Source: Anaerolineae bacterium
Lineage (GTDB): Bacteria; Chloroflexota; Anaerolineae; Caldilineales; Caldilineaceae
Direction of reading: 5' to 3'
DNA length: 64,000 nucleotides
Assembly (NCBI GenBank): GCA_030432295.1
Contig: JAUIHI010000032.1
Coordinates: 1-64,000, forward strand
Below, piece by piece: positions 33,931 through 43,814 of the stretch. The stretch's first letter is position 1, and each line of letters begins with the position of its first letter. The notes below the pieces were generated by a model. The model saw nothing but the letters and a program-made list of their open reading frames with translations. It did not search any database and was not told the origin of the DNA. The position numbers and the translations under genes were made by a program.

Positions 33931-36900
33931 ATGGAACCTTTCCCCCTTTTTGCCATCCAAGTCGCCATCTATGCGGTTTTTCCTCTGGCACTCGCCACCC
34001 TCCGCGCCCCACTGCGAACTGTTGCTCTCTATGTCTACCTGGGCATTCTCCTGGCATTGGGCGGTTTTCTTGGTTCGGTCTATTCCCTGCCCATCACCCC
34101 TACTGCAAACATTTCGGGCGGCAATCTGGCCTACGGCGCATTTCTCTATACCGCCGTCCTCCTTCTGATCATTCAGCGGAATGTATCGATTCTGCGGGAT
34201 GTCATCTGGCTGGTTGTCCTGGTCAACCTTTTCAAATTGTTGATCTTTGACTCGGTTGTCTTCATTCTGGAAAGCCAGCAGGCACTCAATCCCTACACCA
34301 CCAGCCCCGATGTCTTCACCTCCTCTGCCTACATTCTCCTTCTGGGCGGCGGGCTGATTGTGCTGGAACTCCTGCTGCTGATTCTACTCTTCGAACGGGC
34401 CAAGCGGCACATTTCGAATCCGGCATTTCTCACAGTTGTCTACCCCCTCTCCTTCGTTGCCGTACTGATGCTGGACGGAGTTCTCTTCCCCGCCCTGGCC
34501 CTGGGCTACGATCCGCGCCTGGTTGGGATTGTGCTCGGCAACGTTCAGGGAAAGCTGTGGCTGGCCCTGGCCTACAGCATTCCTCTGCTCCTCTTTCTGG
34601 TCGCCTTCCGTGCGCGTTTGCAAGATTACGCCGGGACACCCCTCTCCCTGAGAGACCTGCGCTTTGTCCCGGAGGAGAACCTGTTGCAAGAGATCGCAGA
34701 GCGCAGACAGCAACTGGCTGAAAGTGAACAGCGTTTTCGACAGGTCTGGGAGATAACTTCCGACGCGATGGCCCTGTCTGACCCGGAGGGTATTGTGCTG
34801 GCCGCGAACCCGGCCTATTTTGATCTGTATGGGTACACAGCGGAGCAGGTAATCGGTCACAGCTTTGCCCTTATCTTTCCTGCGGAGGAGCAGGAATCGG
34901 CTGTGGCCCAATACAAGACGATCTTTGCCAGTAAGAGCATCCCTCCTCCTTTTGAATCTGTTATCCAACGGGCGGACGGTACAGAACGGGTGGTTGATTC
35001 CCGATCCACTTTTCTTACCAGCGCAGGCAGACGCACGGCTATGCTCTCTACCATTCGCGATATCACAGCGCGCAAAAGAGATGAGGAAGCCCTGCAGGAA
35101 TACGAGGAGTTTCTAAGCAACCTGCTGGAGAATGCGCCGGTCTCCATCTATACCACAAGTGTGGATGGGCAATTACGTCTTGCCAATCGACAGTGGGAGA
35201 AGGATACGGGCAAATCGCGTGCGGATGCGATAGGCTCTTCGCTTGATGAGATTTTCCCCGCCGAACAGGCACAGGCCTTTCTCGCAGACAACCGCGCGGT
35301 GATCGAGACTGGTATACCGCAAACCTTTGAAGAATCGGTTGGTCCCCAGCAGCTTTTGACTGTCAAATTTCCCCTGCACGATCGGCTTGGGAAGCTGACC
35401 TCTGTGGGCGGAATCTCGCTTGACATTTCTGTGCGCAAGCAGGCAGAAGCAGCGCTGCGTGCAAGCGAAGAACGTTTTCGCGCCTGGATTGAAAATGCCT
35501 CGGATCTTATCACTGTTATCGGAGAGGATGGCACGATTCAGTATGCAAGCCCATCCTATGAGGCTATGCTGGGATATAAGCCAGCAGAGTTGATCGGCAC
35601 CAGCGCGTTCGATCTGTTGCATCCCGATGACTTCGTGCAGGTTGAGAGTATCTTCAGGTCAAGTATCCAAGAGGCAGAGAGCAGTGCTACGGCTGAGTTC
35701 AGGTATCGCCACAAGGACGGCTCGTGGCGGATGTTTGAAGCGATAGGGAACTCCTATACAGATGAGCGCGGACAGATGGTCGGGCTGATCAACTCACGCG
35801 ATATCACCGAGCGCAAGCGGGCGGAGGAAGCCCTGGAAGAACAGCGGAACCTTCTGCGCACAGTGATCGACAACCTGCCCGATGCGATCTATGTCAAGGA
35901 TAGGGAGACGCGTAAAATCCTGGCAAACCGAGCCGATCTGGAATATATTGGCAGGCCGGAGGCTGAAGTTCTGGGCGCGACAGTTTGGGATATATACTCG
36001 CCAGAGAACGCAGCCGTTCTCGACGCCAATGATCAGTCCGTTTTGCAGGGGGGTCAATCGCTGATCAACCAGGAAGAGCGTCTGGTCACGCCCACTGGTG
36101 AGGAGCGTTGGATGCTCACTTCTAAAATACCCCTGCGCGATAGCCACGGGAATATTACCGGTATGGTGGGCATCGGCCGGGACATCACCCAACGGAAACA
36201 GATGGAAGATGACCTGCGCGATAGCCGGGCACAGGTGGCCGGAATAATCAGTTCGGCCATGGATGCCATCATATCTGTCGACAGCTCCCAACGAATTATC
36301 CTGTTCAACCCCGCGGCCGAAGCGATGTTTGGTCGCGCCCAGGCAGATGCCATCGGTCAGCCCCTGGAGGATTTCCTTCCCCAGCGCTTCCGGGCCAGCC
36401 ACGCCCGGCACATTCAACATTTTTCCCAGACAGGTGTCAGCAGCCGGGCTATGGGCCATCTGGGCACCATCTACGGCTTGCGCAGTAACGGCGAGGAGTT
36501 CCCCATTGAGGCATCCATCTCGCAAACCCGGACCGAAAAACAGGAATTGTACACCGTCATTTTGCGGGATGTCACCCAGCGCAAGCAGGCGGAAGATACG
36601 CTGCGTCAGCGATTGACCGAACTTGAAGCGCTGCATACCGTTTCGGCGGCACTGCGCACAGCCGAAAAACGGGAACAGGTATTGCCCATTCTGCTCAACG
36701 AAACCCTGGCCGCCTTGGGTCTTGTCAGCGGCACTATCTGGTTCTATCACACCAGGCAAGAGGAATTGAGCGCTGATTACTCCTGTGGGGGAGCCACAGA
36801 GATCAGTCAAACCCCGGTGAAAGCGGGTGAGGGTATAGTAGGCCACGTGTTTGCCAGTGGACAGGTCTACCGTTCCCACGAAATTCGTACTGATCCACTG

Positions 36901-39123
36901 GCACGGCCCCATATCCGCGCCGAAGTGCCGCCGGATTGGGGCGGGGTTTACTTGCCCATTCGTGCCGGTTCGCTTGTCACCGGTGTCTTCTTTGTGGCCG
37001 TGCCTTCCGCACGTCCGCTGACCCAGGAGCAGATGAGGCTGCTCGAATCTCTGGTCGAGATGAGTGGGGCGGCCCTGTACCGTCTGCGTTTGCACGAAGC
37101 GACTGTGCGCCGTCTGGCCCAGATGCAGGCTCTGCATGCCATCGACAGCGCCATCACCAGCACCCGGGACCTGATGCAAGTGCTGGATTTGGTGCTGGAA
37201 CAGACAATCGCCCAACTGGAGGTGGATGCCGCCTGTATTCTGCTCTTCGACCAAACTGCCCAACTCTTTTCCTATGCAGCCGGACGGGGGTTTTCTACAC
37301 CCGACGTTCAAGAGGGAACCATCCGTTTGGGCCGCGGCTTTGCAGGCAGCGCGCTTCAGGAGGGACGGGCACTCTTTGTGGACGATGCTGCTCTTCTGTC
37401 GAACAGCCCCCGGCTTGCCAAACTCTGGGCTGACGAGGGCTTTGTGGCCTATCACGGAATCCCTCTGATCGCCAGAGATCGCATCATCGGTCACTTGGAA
37501 GTCTTCCGTCGCTCACCCCACAGGAGCGATGACGAGTGGCGGGCTTTTCTGGACACTCTGGCCGGCCAGGCCGCCATTGCCGTGGAGAACGCCACACTCT
37601 TTGCCGAAACCCAGCGGCTGCTGGAAGAGGCCCTGGCCCAGGCTCAGCTTACCCAGGAGATCATCGACAGCGCTCCCGAAGGGATGCTGGTGTTGGACAG
37701 CCAGCATCGACTGGTGCTGGCCAATCCGGCGGCCCGTTCCTATCTGCCCATACTCTCCGAAATGAGTGTCGGCGAGACGCTTGCGAAGCTGGGTGGGCAA
37801 CCCCTCTCCACTTTTCTGCGCTCCTTTGCCAATGATCAGCCCTGGAGCGAAGTGACTTGGGGCCAACCCCCGCGTGTCTACGAAGTGGCCTCCCAGCCCC
37901 TCAGCGCGGGTCAGCAGGCCGGCGGTTGGGTGCTGGTGCTGCGGGATGTGACCGTAGAGCGAGAGCGGCAACGCTATCAGGAGATGCGGGAACGGCTGGC
38001 CACTGTAGGCCAGTTGGCTGCGGGCATTGCCCACGACTTCAACAACATTATGGGCAGCATCACCCTTTACACCCAATTGCTGCGTACCGGCCCCAATCTC
38101 TCCGCCAAACACGAACAGTATCTGGCTATCATCCATGGCCAATCCCGCCACGCCGCCGATCTGATTCGGCAGATATTGGACTTTAGTCGCAGTGCGCCTA
38201 TGGAGAAGACAGCGCTGGATATTGCGCCGCTGGTCAAAGAGTTGATCAGGCTTCTGGAACGCACACTTCCCGAAAATCTCTATATGGAATTGGGCTATGA
38301 CCGCAATCAGTACGTAATCTATGGGGACCCTACGCGCTTGCAGCAGTTGTTGATGAATCTGGCGGTCAACGCCCGGGATGCCATGCCTCTCGGTGGCACC
38401 CTCTCTTTCCAGCTTGTCGCACTGGCTTTGACGCCTGGGCAGACGCCTCCCCTGCCTGATATGGCCCCCGGCAAATGGCTTCGGTTGGACGTTCGCGATA
38501 CGGGAACAGGTATCGATCCGGAACATCTGCCCCATATCTTCGAGCCGTTTTTTACCACAAAAGAGCAGGGGCAGGGCACCGGGTTGGGCCTGGCCCAGGT
38601 CTATGGCATTGTCAAACAGCACGATGGCTCGATTGGTGTGGAGAGTCAGCCCGGCCAGGGCACCACTTTCACTGTCTATCTCCCTCTTCACAGCGAGCCT
38701 CCATCCCCAATTGATTCTTCTGCCACCAATGAGGCCGCGCTCCCTGGCGATGGCACGACGATTCTGCTGGTGGAGGACAACCTGGCTCTGCGGATGGCGG
38801 TGAGCGATTCGTTGGAAGGATTGGGCTACCGGATTTACACGGCTGCCGATGGCATAGAGGCCCTGGAAATCTTGGATCAGCAGGCAAACACCATTTCTTT
38901 GATGCTCAGCGATCTGGTCATGCCACGCATGGGCGGTGTTGAACTTGCCCAGGCCGCGCGTCGTCGCCATCCCACACTGAAAATTGTAATGATGACAGGC
39001 CACCCCCTGCGCGAGAGCGAAGTCGAATTGCGCCTGGCTGGGATCGAGGGATGGGTGCGCAAGCCATTTTCCATCGGCGAATTGGCCGACCAGGTGCGGG
39101 CTGTGTTGGGCGCGCGCCCATAG
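33931..39123 (+). CDS. Hybrid sensor histidine kinase with multiple PAS and GAF domains
   Basis: 1730 residues. About 230 residues of N-terminal TM helices. Then PAS domains at about 265-385, 391-510, 511-635, 637-760 and 766-885, GAF at 898-1050 and 1064-1225, and a sixth PAS at 1240-1345. HisKA carries H1368 ([14 protein letters not shown]). HATPase has [24 protein letters not shown]-terminal receiver carries D1661 ([13 protein letters not shown]). GGAG lies 11 nt before ATG 33931, and a TATTCT box is at 33837. No response regulator or output gene is next to it; the attached receiver suggests a phosphorelay. Signals unknown. Confidence 0.93.
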   Translation: MEPFPLFAIQVAIYAVFPLALATLRAPLRTVALYVYLGILLALGGFLGSVYSLPITPTANISGGNLAYGAFLYTAVLLLIIQRNVSILRDVIWLVVLVNLFKLLIFDSVVFILESQQALNPYTTSPDVFTSSAYILLLGGGLIVLELLLLILLFERAKRHISNPAFLTVVYPLSFVAVLMLDGVLFPALALGYDPRLVGIVLGNVQGKLWLALAYSIPLLLFLVAFRARLQDYAGTPLSLRDLRFVPEENLLQEIAERRQQLAESEQRFRQVWEITSDAMALSDPEGIVLAANPAYFDLYGYTAEQVIGHSFALIFPAEEQESAVAQYKTIFASKSIPPPFESVIQRADGTERVVDSRSTFLTSAGRRTAMLSTIRDITARKRDEEALQEYEEFLSNLLENAPVSIYTTSVDGQLRLANRQWEKDTGKSRADAIGSSLDEIFPAEQAQAFLADNRAVIETGIPQTFEESVGPQQLLTVKFPLHDRLGKLTSVGGISLDISVRKQAEAALRASEERFRAWIENASDLITVIGEDGTIQYASPSYEAMLGYKPAELIGTSAFDLLHPDDFVQVESIFRSSIQEAESSATAEFRYRHKDGSWRMFEAIGNSYTDERGQMVGLINSRDITERKRAEEALEEQRNLLRTVIDNLPDAIYVKDRETRKILANRADLEYIGRPEAEVLGATVWDIYSPENAAVLDANDQSVLQGGQSLINQEERLVTPTGEERWMLTSKIPLRDSHGNITGMVGIGRDITQRKQMEDDLRDSRAQVAGIISSAMDAIISVDSSQRIILFNPAAEAMFGRAQADAIGQPLEDFLPQRFRASHARHIQHFSQTGVSSRAMGHLGTIYGLRSNGEEFPIEASISQTRTEKQELYTVILRDVTQRKQAEDTLRQRLTELEALHTVSAALRTAEKREQVLPILLNETLAALGLVSGTIWFYHTRQEELSADYSCGGATEISQTPVKAGEGIVGHVFASGQVYRSHEIRTDPLARPHIRAEVPPDWGGVYLPIRAGSLVTGVFFVAVPSARPLTQEQMRLLESLVEMSGAALYRLRLHEATVRRLAQMQALHAIDSAITSTRDLMQVLDLVLEQTIAQLEVDAACILLFDQTAQLFSYAAGRGFSTPDVQEGTIRLGRGFAGSALQEGRALFVDDAALLSNSPRLAKLWADEGFVAYHGIPLIARDRIIGHLEVFRRSPHRSDDEWRAFLDTLAGQAAIAVENATLFAETQRLLEEALAQAQLTQEIIDSAPEGMLVLDSQHRLVLANPAARSYLPILSEMSVGETLAKLGGQPLSTFLRSFANDQPWSEVTWGQPPRVYEVASQPLSAGQQAGGWVLVLRDVTVERERQRYQEMRERLATVGQLAAGIAHDFNNIMGSITLYTQLLRTGPNLSAKHEQYLAIIHGQSRHAADLIRQILDFSRSAPMEKTALDIAPLVKELIRLLERTLPENLYMELGYDRNQYVIYGDPTRLQQLLMNLAVNARDAMPLGGTLSFQLVALALTPGQTPPLPDMAPGKWLRLDVRDTGTGIDPEHLPHIFEPFFTTKEQGQGTGLGLAQVYGIVKQHDGSIGVESQPGQGTTFTVYLPLHSEPPSPIDSSATNEAALPGDGTTILLVEDNLALRMAVSDSLEGLGYRIYTAADGIEALEILDQQANTISLMLSDLVMPRMGGVELAQAARRRHPTLKIVMMTGHPLRESEVELRLAGIEGWVRKPFSIGELADQVRAVLGARP

Positions 39124-39146
39124 GCGTCAATCCGAATCGCAACTAC

Positions 39147-39176
39147 CCGATTGAGCAAAGTTTTGGCCTCAATCGG
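39147..39176. terminator. Hairpin after the histidine kinase gene
   Basis: CCGATTGAG and CTCAATCGG (9-bp arms, 12-nt loop) follow the kinase gene; no clear T-run. Within the 39124-39442 gap, which otherwise holds only the promoter-like site below. Confidence 0.45.
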
Positions 39177-39208
39177 ATGATTGTGAAAAAGGGGGGCTTC
39201 CGTATTCT

Positions 39209-39236
39209 TTGACTTTCGGCGTAAGTAGGGTAGTAT
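39209..39236 (+). promoter_or_regulatory. Candidate promoter of the second ABC operon
   Basis: TTGACT (39209-39214) and TAGTAT (39231-39236) are 16 bp apart. The leader to 39443 would be about 200 nt. No riboswitch pattern was recognised in it. Confidence 0.45.
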
Positions 39237-39442
39237 AGCACTGGATCCCATCAGTCGGAAAGGAGAGGATGCTCCTTACAAGTATTTCAGGCTGTCTCTG
39301 ATTGATTTGTTCAGGCGTTGCATTGATGGTATTCTGCTGTTGTATCTACCCGCTAGTTCCCCTCCGTCGCAAATCGCAATCCTCTCTATGCTTGGCGGTT
39401 GGAAACTGGCCAAATATTCTTTGCCGAAAGGAAGAATACCCT

Positions 39443-41152
39443 ATGTCGAATTCTGAAAGAATTCACCCACTTGTCTTGCAAGCCCAGGATAAACTCGCTG
39501 CTGGTCGTATCGATCGCCGGGAATTCCTGCGCTACGCTACATTGCTTGGCACATCCCTGACCGCGGCCACTGTGCTGGCTGCCTGTGGACAGACTGCCGA
39601 TGCACCCGCTGCGGAAACAGCGGCAGAACCCGCCGCTCCCGCCGAAGAATCCGCTGCTGCCGACGCACCCACGGAGGCTCCTGCCGGTGGTATCGTCCGG
39701 GGTGGCACTCTGCGTCGGGCCATGACTCTGCCGCTGATCGACCACCCGGCCCGTTTCTCCTGGACCCAACAGGCCAATGTGGCCCGGCAGATCGGCGAAT
39801 ACCTGACCCTTACCGGCCCGGACAACATCACCCACCCCTATCTGCTCGAAAGTTGGGAAGCCAGCGACGACGTAAAGACCTGGACACTCAACCTGCGCCA
39901 GGGCATCAAATTCAACAACGGCGACGAACTGACCGCGGACGATGTGATGTTCACCTTCGGCCAGTGGTTGGATGAGAGCGTCGGCTCTTCGATGCTCGGT
40001 CTGCTCTCCTATCTGGGCGGCATTGACAATGTGGAGAAGGTGGACGACTACACCATCCGCCTCAATCTGGAAAGCGCCAACATCGGCGTGCCGGAGCATC
40101 TCTTCCACTATCCCGCCATTATCCTGCACCGGGACTTTGAGGGCGACTACATCAAACAGCCCATCGGCACCGGCGCATTTACTCTGGAAGAATACGCGGA
40201 AGGCGAGCGGGCTGTGTTGAAGGCTCGCAGCGACTACTGGCAGATGGGCGAAGATGGCAGCCCGCTGCCCTATCTGGACGAGATTATCTATGTGGCGTTG
40301 GACAAGGATGCTTCGGTGGCTGCACTCCAGTCCGGCCAGGTTGACAGTATGTTCCAGCCCCGTCCGGTGGACTGGCAGGCCCTGAGCGCCTTCCCTGGCG
40401 TCACAGTGAAGGCGGCCAGCACGGCCCAGTGTTTCATCCTGCGTGTGCGGGTGGACCTGGAACCCTGGGATGACAATCGGGTGCGGACGGCCCTGAAGAT
40501 GTGCCAGGATCGGGAGAAGATTCTGCAACTCTCCTACTACGGCGAGGGCGATCTCTCCATCGACGCGCATGTGGCGCCTGTCCATCCAGCCTATGCCGAG
40601 AAGCCGATTCCTGCCTACGATCCCGAAGGTGCGATGGCCCTGCTGGAAGAGTATGCAGCGGAAAAGGGTGTCGAATTGCCCCTGAAGGTGACGCTGGCGA
40701 CAAAGAATGACGAATCCGAGCCGGAGATTGCCGCGGCCCTGAAAGAGCTGGCCCTGCCGGGTGGCTTCGACATCACCCTGGACATCACCGAGCCGGGCGG
40801 CTACTGGGATCGCTGGACCGAAGTGGACCTGGGCATCACCTCCTGGACCCACCGGGCGTTGGACACAATGGTTTTGCCCCTGGCCTATTCGGAAGAGGCA
40901 ATCGGCGCCTGGAACGAAACCCGCTGGGTGGATGAGGAATTTGACACACTGGTGCGCCAGGCCGAAGGTACGCTGGATGTGGAAGCCCGCCGGGAGCTAA
41001 TGTCCCAGATTGAGGATATTATGCAGGATCGGGGACCGATTGGGAACAGCTATTGGAAGCGGGTCTGGAATATTACCTCCACCGCCTTCCACGGCATCGA
41101 AGCCCATCCGACCGATTTTGACCTTCTGTATGAAGTTTGGCGGGACGCCTAG
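39443..41152 (+). CDS. ABC transporter substrate-binding protein, Tat-type lipoprotein (SBP family 5)
   Basis: 569 residues from ATG 39443, with AAGGAAG 8 nt before it. The N-terminus holds IDRREFLRYATLLGTSL (twin arginine) ahead of VLAACG (lipobox), so it is exported folded and lipidated. An Ala/Glu/Pro spacer follows. Mature features match family-5 peptide-binding proteins: WTLNLRQGIKFNNGDELTADDVMFTF and ARRELMSQIEDIMQDRGP. First gene of a plus-strand importer operon with two permeases and a fused ATPase. Confidence 0.93.
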   Translation: MSNSERIHPLVLQAQDKLAAGRIDRREFLRYATLLGTSLTAATVLAACGQTADAPAAETAAEPAAPAEESAAADAPTEAPAGGIVRGGTLRRAMTLPLIDHPARFSWTQQANVARQIGEYLTLTGPDNITHPYLLESWEASDDVKTWTLNLRQGIKFNNGDELTADDVMFTFGQWLDESVGSSMLGLLSYLGGIDNVEKVDDYTIRLNLESANIGVPEHLFHYPAIILHRDFEGDYIKQPIGTGAFTLEEYAEGERAVLKARSDYWQMGEDGSPLPYLDEIIYVALDKDASVAALQSGQVDSMFQPRPVDWQALSAFPGVTVKAASTAQCFILRVRVDLEPWDDNRVRTALKMCQDREKILQLSYYGEGDLSIDAHVAPVHPAYAEKPIPAYDPEGAMALLEEYAAEKGVELPLKVTLATKNDESEPEIAAALKELALPGGFDITLDITEPGGYWDRWTEVDLGITSWTHRALDTMVLPLAYSEEAIGAWNETRWVDEEFDTLVRQAEGTLDVEARRELMSQIEDIMQDRGPIGNSYWKRVWNITSTAFHGIEAHPTDFDLLYEVWRDA

Positions 41153-41163
41153 TTTGTAGTGAA

Positions 41164-41224
41164 CGGTGGACAGTAATCGGTAATCGGCGGGTTATCCCTA
41201 CGATCTACTGGTTGCTGTCCACCG
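41164..41224. repeat. Inverted repeat CGGTGGACAG/CTGTCCACCG
   Basis: 10-bp perfect arms at 41164-41173 and 41215-41224 enclose AGTAATCGGTAATCGG. Intergenic between the binding protein and the first permease. Confidence 0.75.
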
Positions 41225-41286
41225 CTGACTGAGCACTTCTTTTCCCCACTCGCCGACGGCACAGACCCGCACACAGGGAGCCGCTC

Positions 41287-42588
41287 ATGGCACGTTTTTT
41301 ACTTCGTAGTATCATTTCCACATTCGTCACTGTCCTGCTCGTCTCCATCGCTCTCTTTTTTCTGCTGGAAGTCGGCAGCGGCGATATTACTGTTAAAATC
41401 CTTGGCGTCTTTTCGACTGAGGAGCAGCGAGCCTCCTATCGCGCCCAATTGGGATTGGATGCACCACCCTGGCAGCGCTATGCGGACTGGCTGATTGGCA
41501 ACGACTGGCGGGCAGCGAGCTACACCGGTTTCCCGCTGGTCACCGAGGACAATCTGCAAACTGGGGAAGCCGAGTGGTGGGCGGATGTCAACGGCGAATT
41601 GGCCCGTTGGACAATGGAGGATGGCGAGCTTTTTATGCTGACCCGCCAGCCTGATGGCAGTAGCAATCAGGAACCCGCGGCCGCGGATGTCTGGCAAATC
41701 GGCGAGAATGGCGAAGAGCTTTTTTGGGGCGTCGATACAAAGGGCAACGCAGTCAAATGGGTGCGGGGCGCGGGCGAGCCGGTCTGGGTATTGACCAAAG
41801 CCGGTCTGCGCCAGGAAGGCGACGGCCCCCGCCAGTACATTCCCCTGCGCAAGGGGCTGGTCCGGTTGGATCCGGGCAAATCCCTGCAAACCTCCCGCCC
41901 GGTGGCAGTGACCCTCTTCCCCCGGGTGCGCAATACGCTGATTTTGGCCGGGGTGGCCTTTCTGGTGGTGATGCCGTTGGCGCTGCTGCTGGGAATTATC
42001 GCCGGCATCAACGAAGGCAAGTGGATCGATCGGGTCATCTCGATCACCAGCCTGGGCGCAACCGCCACCCCGGAATTTGTGACCGGCGTCTTTCTGATCC
42101 TCGTCTTTGGCATCTGGCTGAAATGGCTGCCAGCGGTATCGGTCTTTCTCAGTTCGGACGCAATTTTTCAAGACCCCAAACTGATCGCGCTCCCGGTTCT
42201 GACGCTGACTGCGGTAGAGTTGGGCTACGTCGCCCGCATGACCCGTGCGTCGATGGTGGAGGTGATGGACTCGGCCTACATTCGCACGGCGATTATCAAA
42301 GGAATGCCCTACAGCCGGGTTGTCCTGCGCCACGCGGTGCGCAACGCGCTGATGGCCCCCATCACAATTATTATGCTGCACGTGAACTGGCTGATCGGTG
42401 GGGTGGTCGTCGTTGAAGTCCTCTTCGGCTTTCCGGGCCTGGGCAAATACATCTACGACGCGGCCATCTTTGGCGACTTCAACGCGGTGGAAGCGGCGGC
42501 AATGCTTACCGTCACCATCGCCATTGCCACCCGGCTCGTCGGTGACCTGGCCTATACCTTCCTGAATCCACGCATTCGTTATGCGTAG
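41287..42588 (+). CDS. ABC transporter permease (DppB-like) with a large periplasmic-loop insertion
   Basis: 433 residues versus about 310-340 for usual DppB/OppB. TM1 is at 8-28. The loop RASYRAQLGLDAPPWQRYADWL is the usual family segment, but about 120 residues (about 76-196) follow before TM2 (NTLILAGVAFLVVMPLALLL). The insert contains two similar units, WWADVNGELARW...FMLTR and FWGVDTKGNAVKW...VWVLT. The C-terminal half has the EAA loop SAYIRTAIIKGMPYSRVVLRHAVRNALM and the ending YTFLNPRIRY. ATG 41287 begins TM1 directly. Confidence 0.92.
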   Translation: MARFLLRSIISTFVTVLLVSIALFFLLEVGSGDITVKILGVFSTEEQRASYRAQLGLDAPPWQRYADWLIGNDWRAASYTGFPLVTEDNLQTGEAEWWADVNGELARWTMEDGELFMLTRQPDGSSNQEPAAADVWQIGENGEELFWGVDTKGNAVKWVRGAGEPVWVLTKAGLRQEGDGPRQYIPLRKGLVRLDPGKSLQTSRPVAVTLFPRVRNTLILAGVAFLVVMPLALLLGIIAGINEGKWIDRVISITSLGATATPEFVTGVFLILVFGIWLKWLPAVSVFLSSDAIFQDPKLIALPVLTLTAVELGYVARMTRASMVEVMDSAYIRTAIIKGMPYSRVVLRHAVRNALMAPITIIMLHVNWLIGGVVVVEVLFGFPGLGKYIYDAAIFGDFNAVEAAAMLTVTIAIATRLVGDLAYTFLNPRIRYA

Positions 42589-42611
42589 AACCGGTCCAGT
42601 AGACTAGCGCC

Positions 42612-42746
42612 GGTTGAGTAGGCTGGGGCTGTTTCCAGCCGTATCGAAACCAAGCGGGTAAACTCAATTATTTCGTTTACCCGTTCGCTTGATTCCGATA
42701 TGACTCGAAGACGCAGAATCCGGAGGATTCTGACGGCTACTCAATC
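42612..42746. repeat. Cloverleaf-like structured intergenic element between permease genes
   Basis: About 135 bp that can fold into a closing stem (GGTTGAGTAG against CTACTCAAT/C) containing three hairpins: GGCTGG/CCAGCC, TATCG...GGGTAAAC/GTTTACCC...CGATA, and CAGAATCC/GGATTCTG. It could be a structured RNA or a mobile palindromic element. Confidence 0.6.
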
Positions 42747-42786
42747 AGCGCTCACTAATCTGTTACCTCTAACTGGAGTGCTCTCT

Positions 42787-43716
42787 ATGTCCGTTGTTTC
42801 ATCCACTGCCAACCTGCGCACCAATCGCCCGTCTCGCCTGCAAAGCTGGTGGAGCGGTGTTTCGATTGTCTTTGAATCCCGCATTGCGACGGTCGGCCTG
42901 GCGATGGTGGCTTTCTGGTTCATTGTGGGGATCGTCTCCCTGTTCTGGACCCCCTATCCACCCAACGCCAACGAATTTACCCAAAACCTCTCGCCCAACA
43001 GCATCAATATTCTGGGCACAGACCACCTGGGCCGGGATATTCTCTCCCGGTTGATGACGGGTACGCAGGTAATTCTGCTCAAGACCCGGCTGCCCGGCGA
43101 CGCGGGCATTGACATTCCTGGCGGTGTGGCCCTGTGGGGGGTTTTCTTCTCCCTGCTGGTCGGGGCCGTGCTGGGACTCAACGCTGGCTATCGGGGCGGC
43201 TGGTGGGACCAGTCGATTATGCAGGTGCTGGACGCGATGATCGCCTTCCCCAGTATCGTCCTCTATCTGGTCATCATTGCCGCGCTGGGCCAGGGCGATC
43301 TGGTGGTGATCGTCGCCATCGCTGTCACTGGCGCACCCGGTGTGGCCCGGCTCGTGCGCAGCCTGACCCTGGATATTAAGACCCGGGACTATATCCGGGC
43401 TGCAGAAACCCGAGGCGAGAGCGTCAACTTCATTCTCTTTAAGGAGATTTTGCCCAACGCCCGCGGCCCGATTCTGGTGGACGCGATGTTGCGGGTGGGC
43501 TATGCCATCTTCGCCATCGGCACGCTGGGCTTCCTGGGCATTGGCCTGCCCCCGCCCGATCCCGACTGGGGCAATATGGTGAACGAGGCCCGACGCACGA
43601 TTTTCGTCAACCAGTGGGCTGTTGTCTGGCCTGCCGTTGCCATCGCCACCCTCGTCATCGGCCTCAATCTCTTCGCCGACGGTCTGCGCGAAGAGTTGAC
43701 CCGTTTTCAAAAATAA
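42787..43716 (+). CDS. ABC transporter permease (DppC-like)
   Basis: 309 residues from ATG 42787, with GGAG 8 nt upstream. The N-terminal TM is GLAMVAFWFIVGIVSLFW. NILGTDHLGRDILSRL is the OppC loop. The EAA loop RAAETRGESVNFILFKEILPNARGP contacts the ATPase. A somewhat longer first loop (LLKTRLPGDAGIDIPGG) precedes TM2. Works with the DppB-like permease. Confidence 0.92.
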   Translation: MSVVSSTANLRTNRPSRLQSWWSGVSIVFESRIATVGLAMVAFWFIVGIVSLFWTPYPPNANEFTQNLSPNSINILGTDHLGRDILSRLMTGTQVILLKTRLPGDAGIDIPGGVALWGVFFSLLVGAVLGLNAGYRGGWWDQSIMQVLDAMIAFPSIVLYLVIIAALGQGDLVVIVAIAVTGAPGVARLVRSLTLDIKTRDYIRAAETRGESVNFILFKEILPNARGPILVDAMLRVGYAIFAIGTLGFLGIGLPPPDPDWGNMVNEARRTIFVNQWAVVWPAVAIATLVIGLNLFADGLREELTRFQK

Positions 43717-43727
43717 CCGATAGCAGA

Positions 43728-43804
43728 TATTAGGTATTGGGTATTGGATATTTCGTTGTCACGATCTACCCGACGAAATACCTACTATCCAATACCCAAT
43801 ACCC
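43728..43804. repeat. Palindromic repeat, TATTGG/CGAAATA family, copy 3
   Basis: Left arm AGATATTAGGTATTGGGTATTGG... and right arm ACGAAATACCTACTATCCAATACCC. Directly before the fused ATPase start. Same family as 9350 and 60643. Confidence 0.85.
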
Positions 43805-43814
43805 GGAGTTCCCT

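Noticed and set aside
35794-37494. 566-codon minus-strand open frame
   Set aside because: Antisense of the histidine kinase; no recognisable domain.
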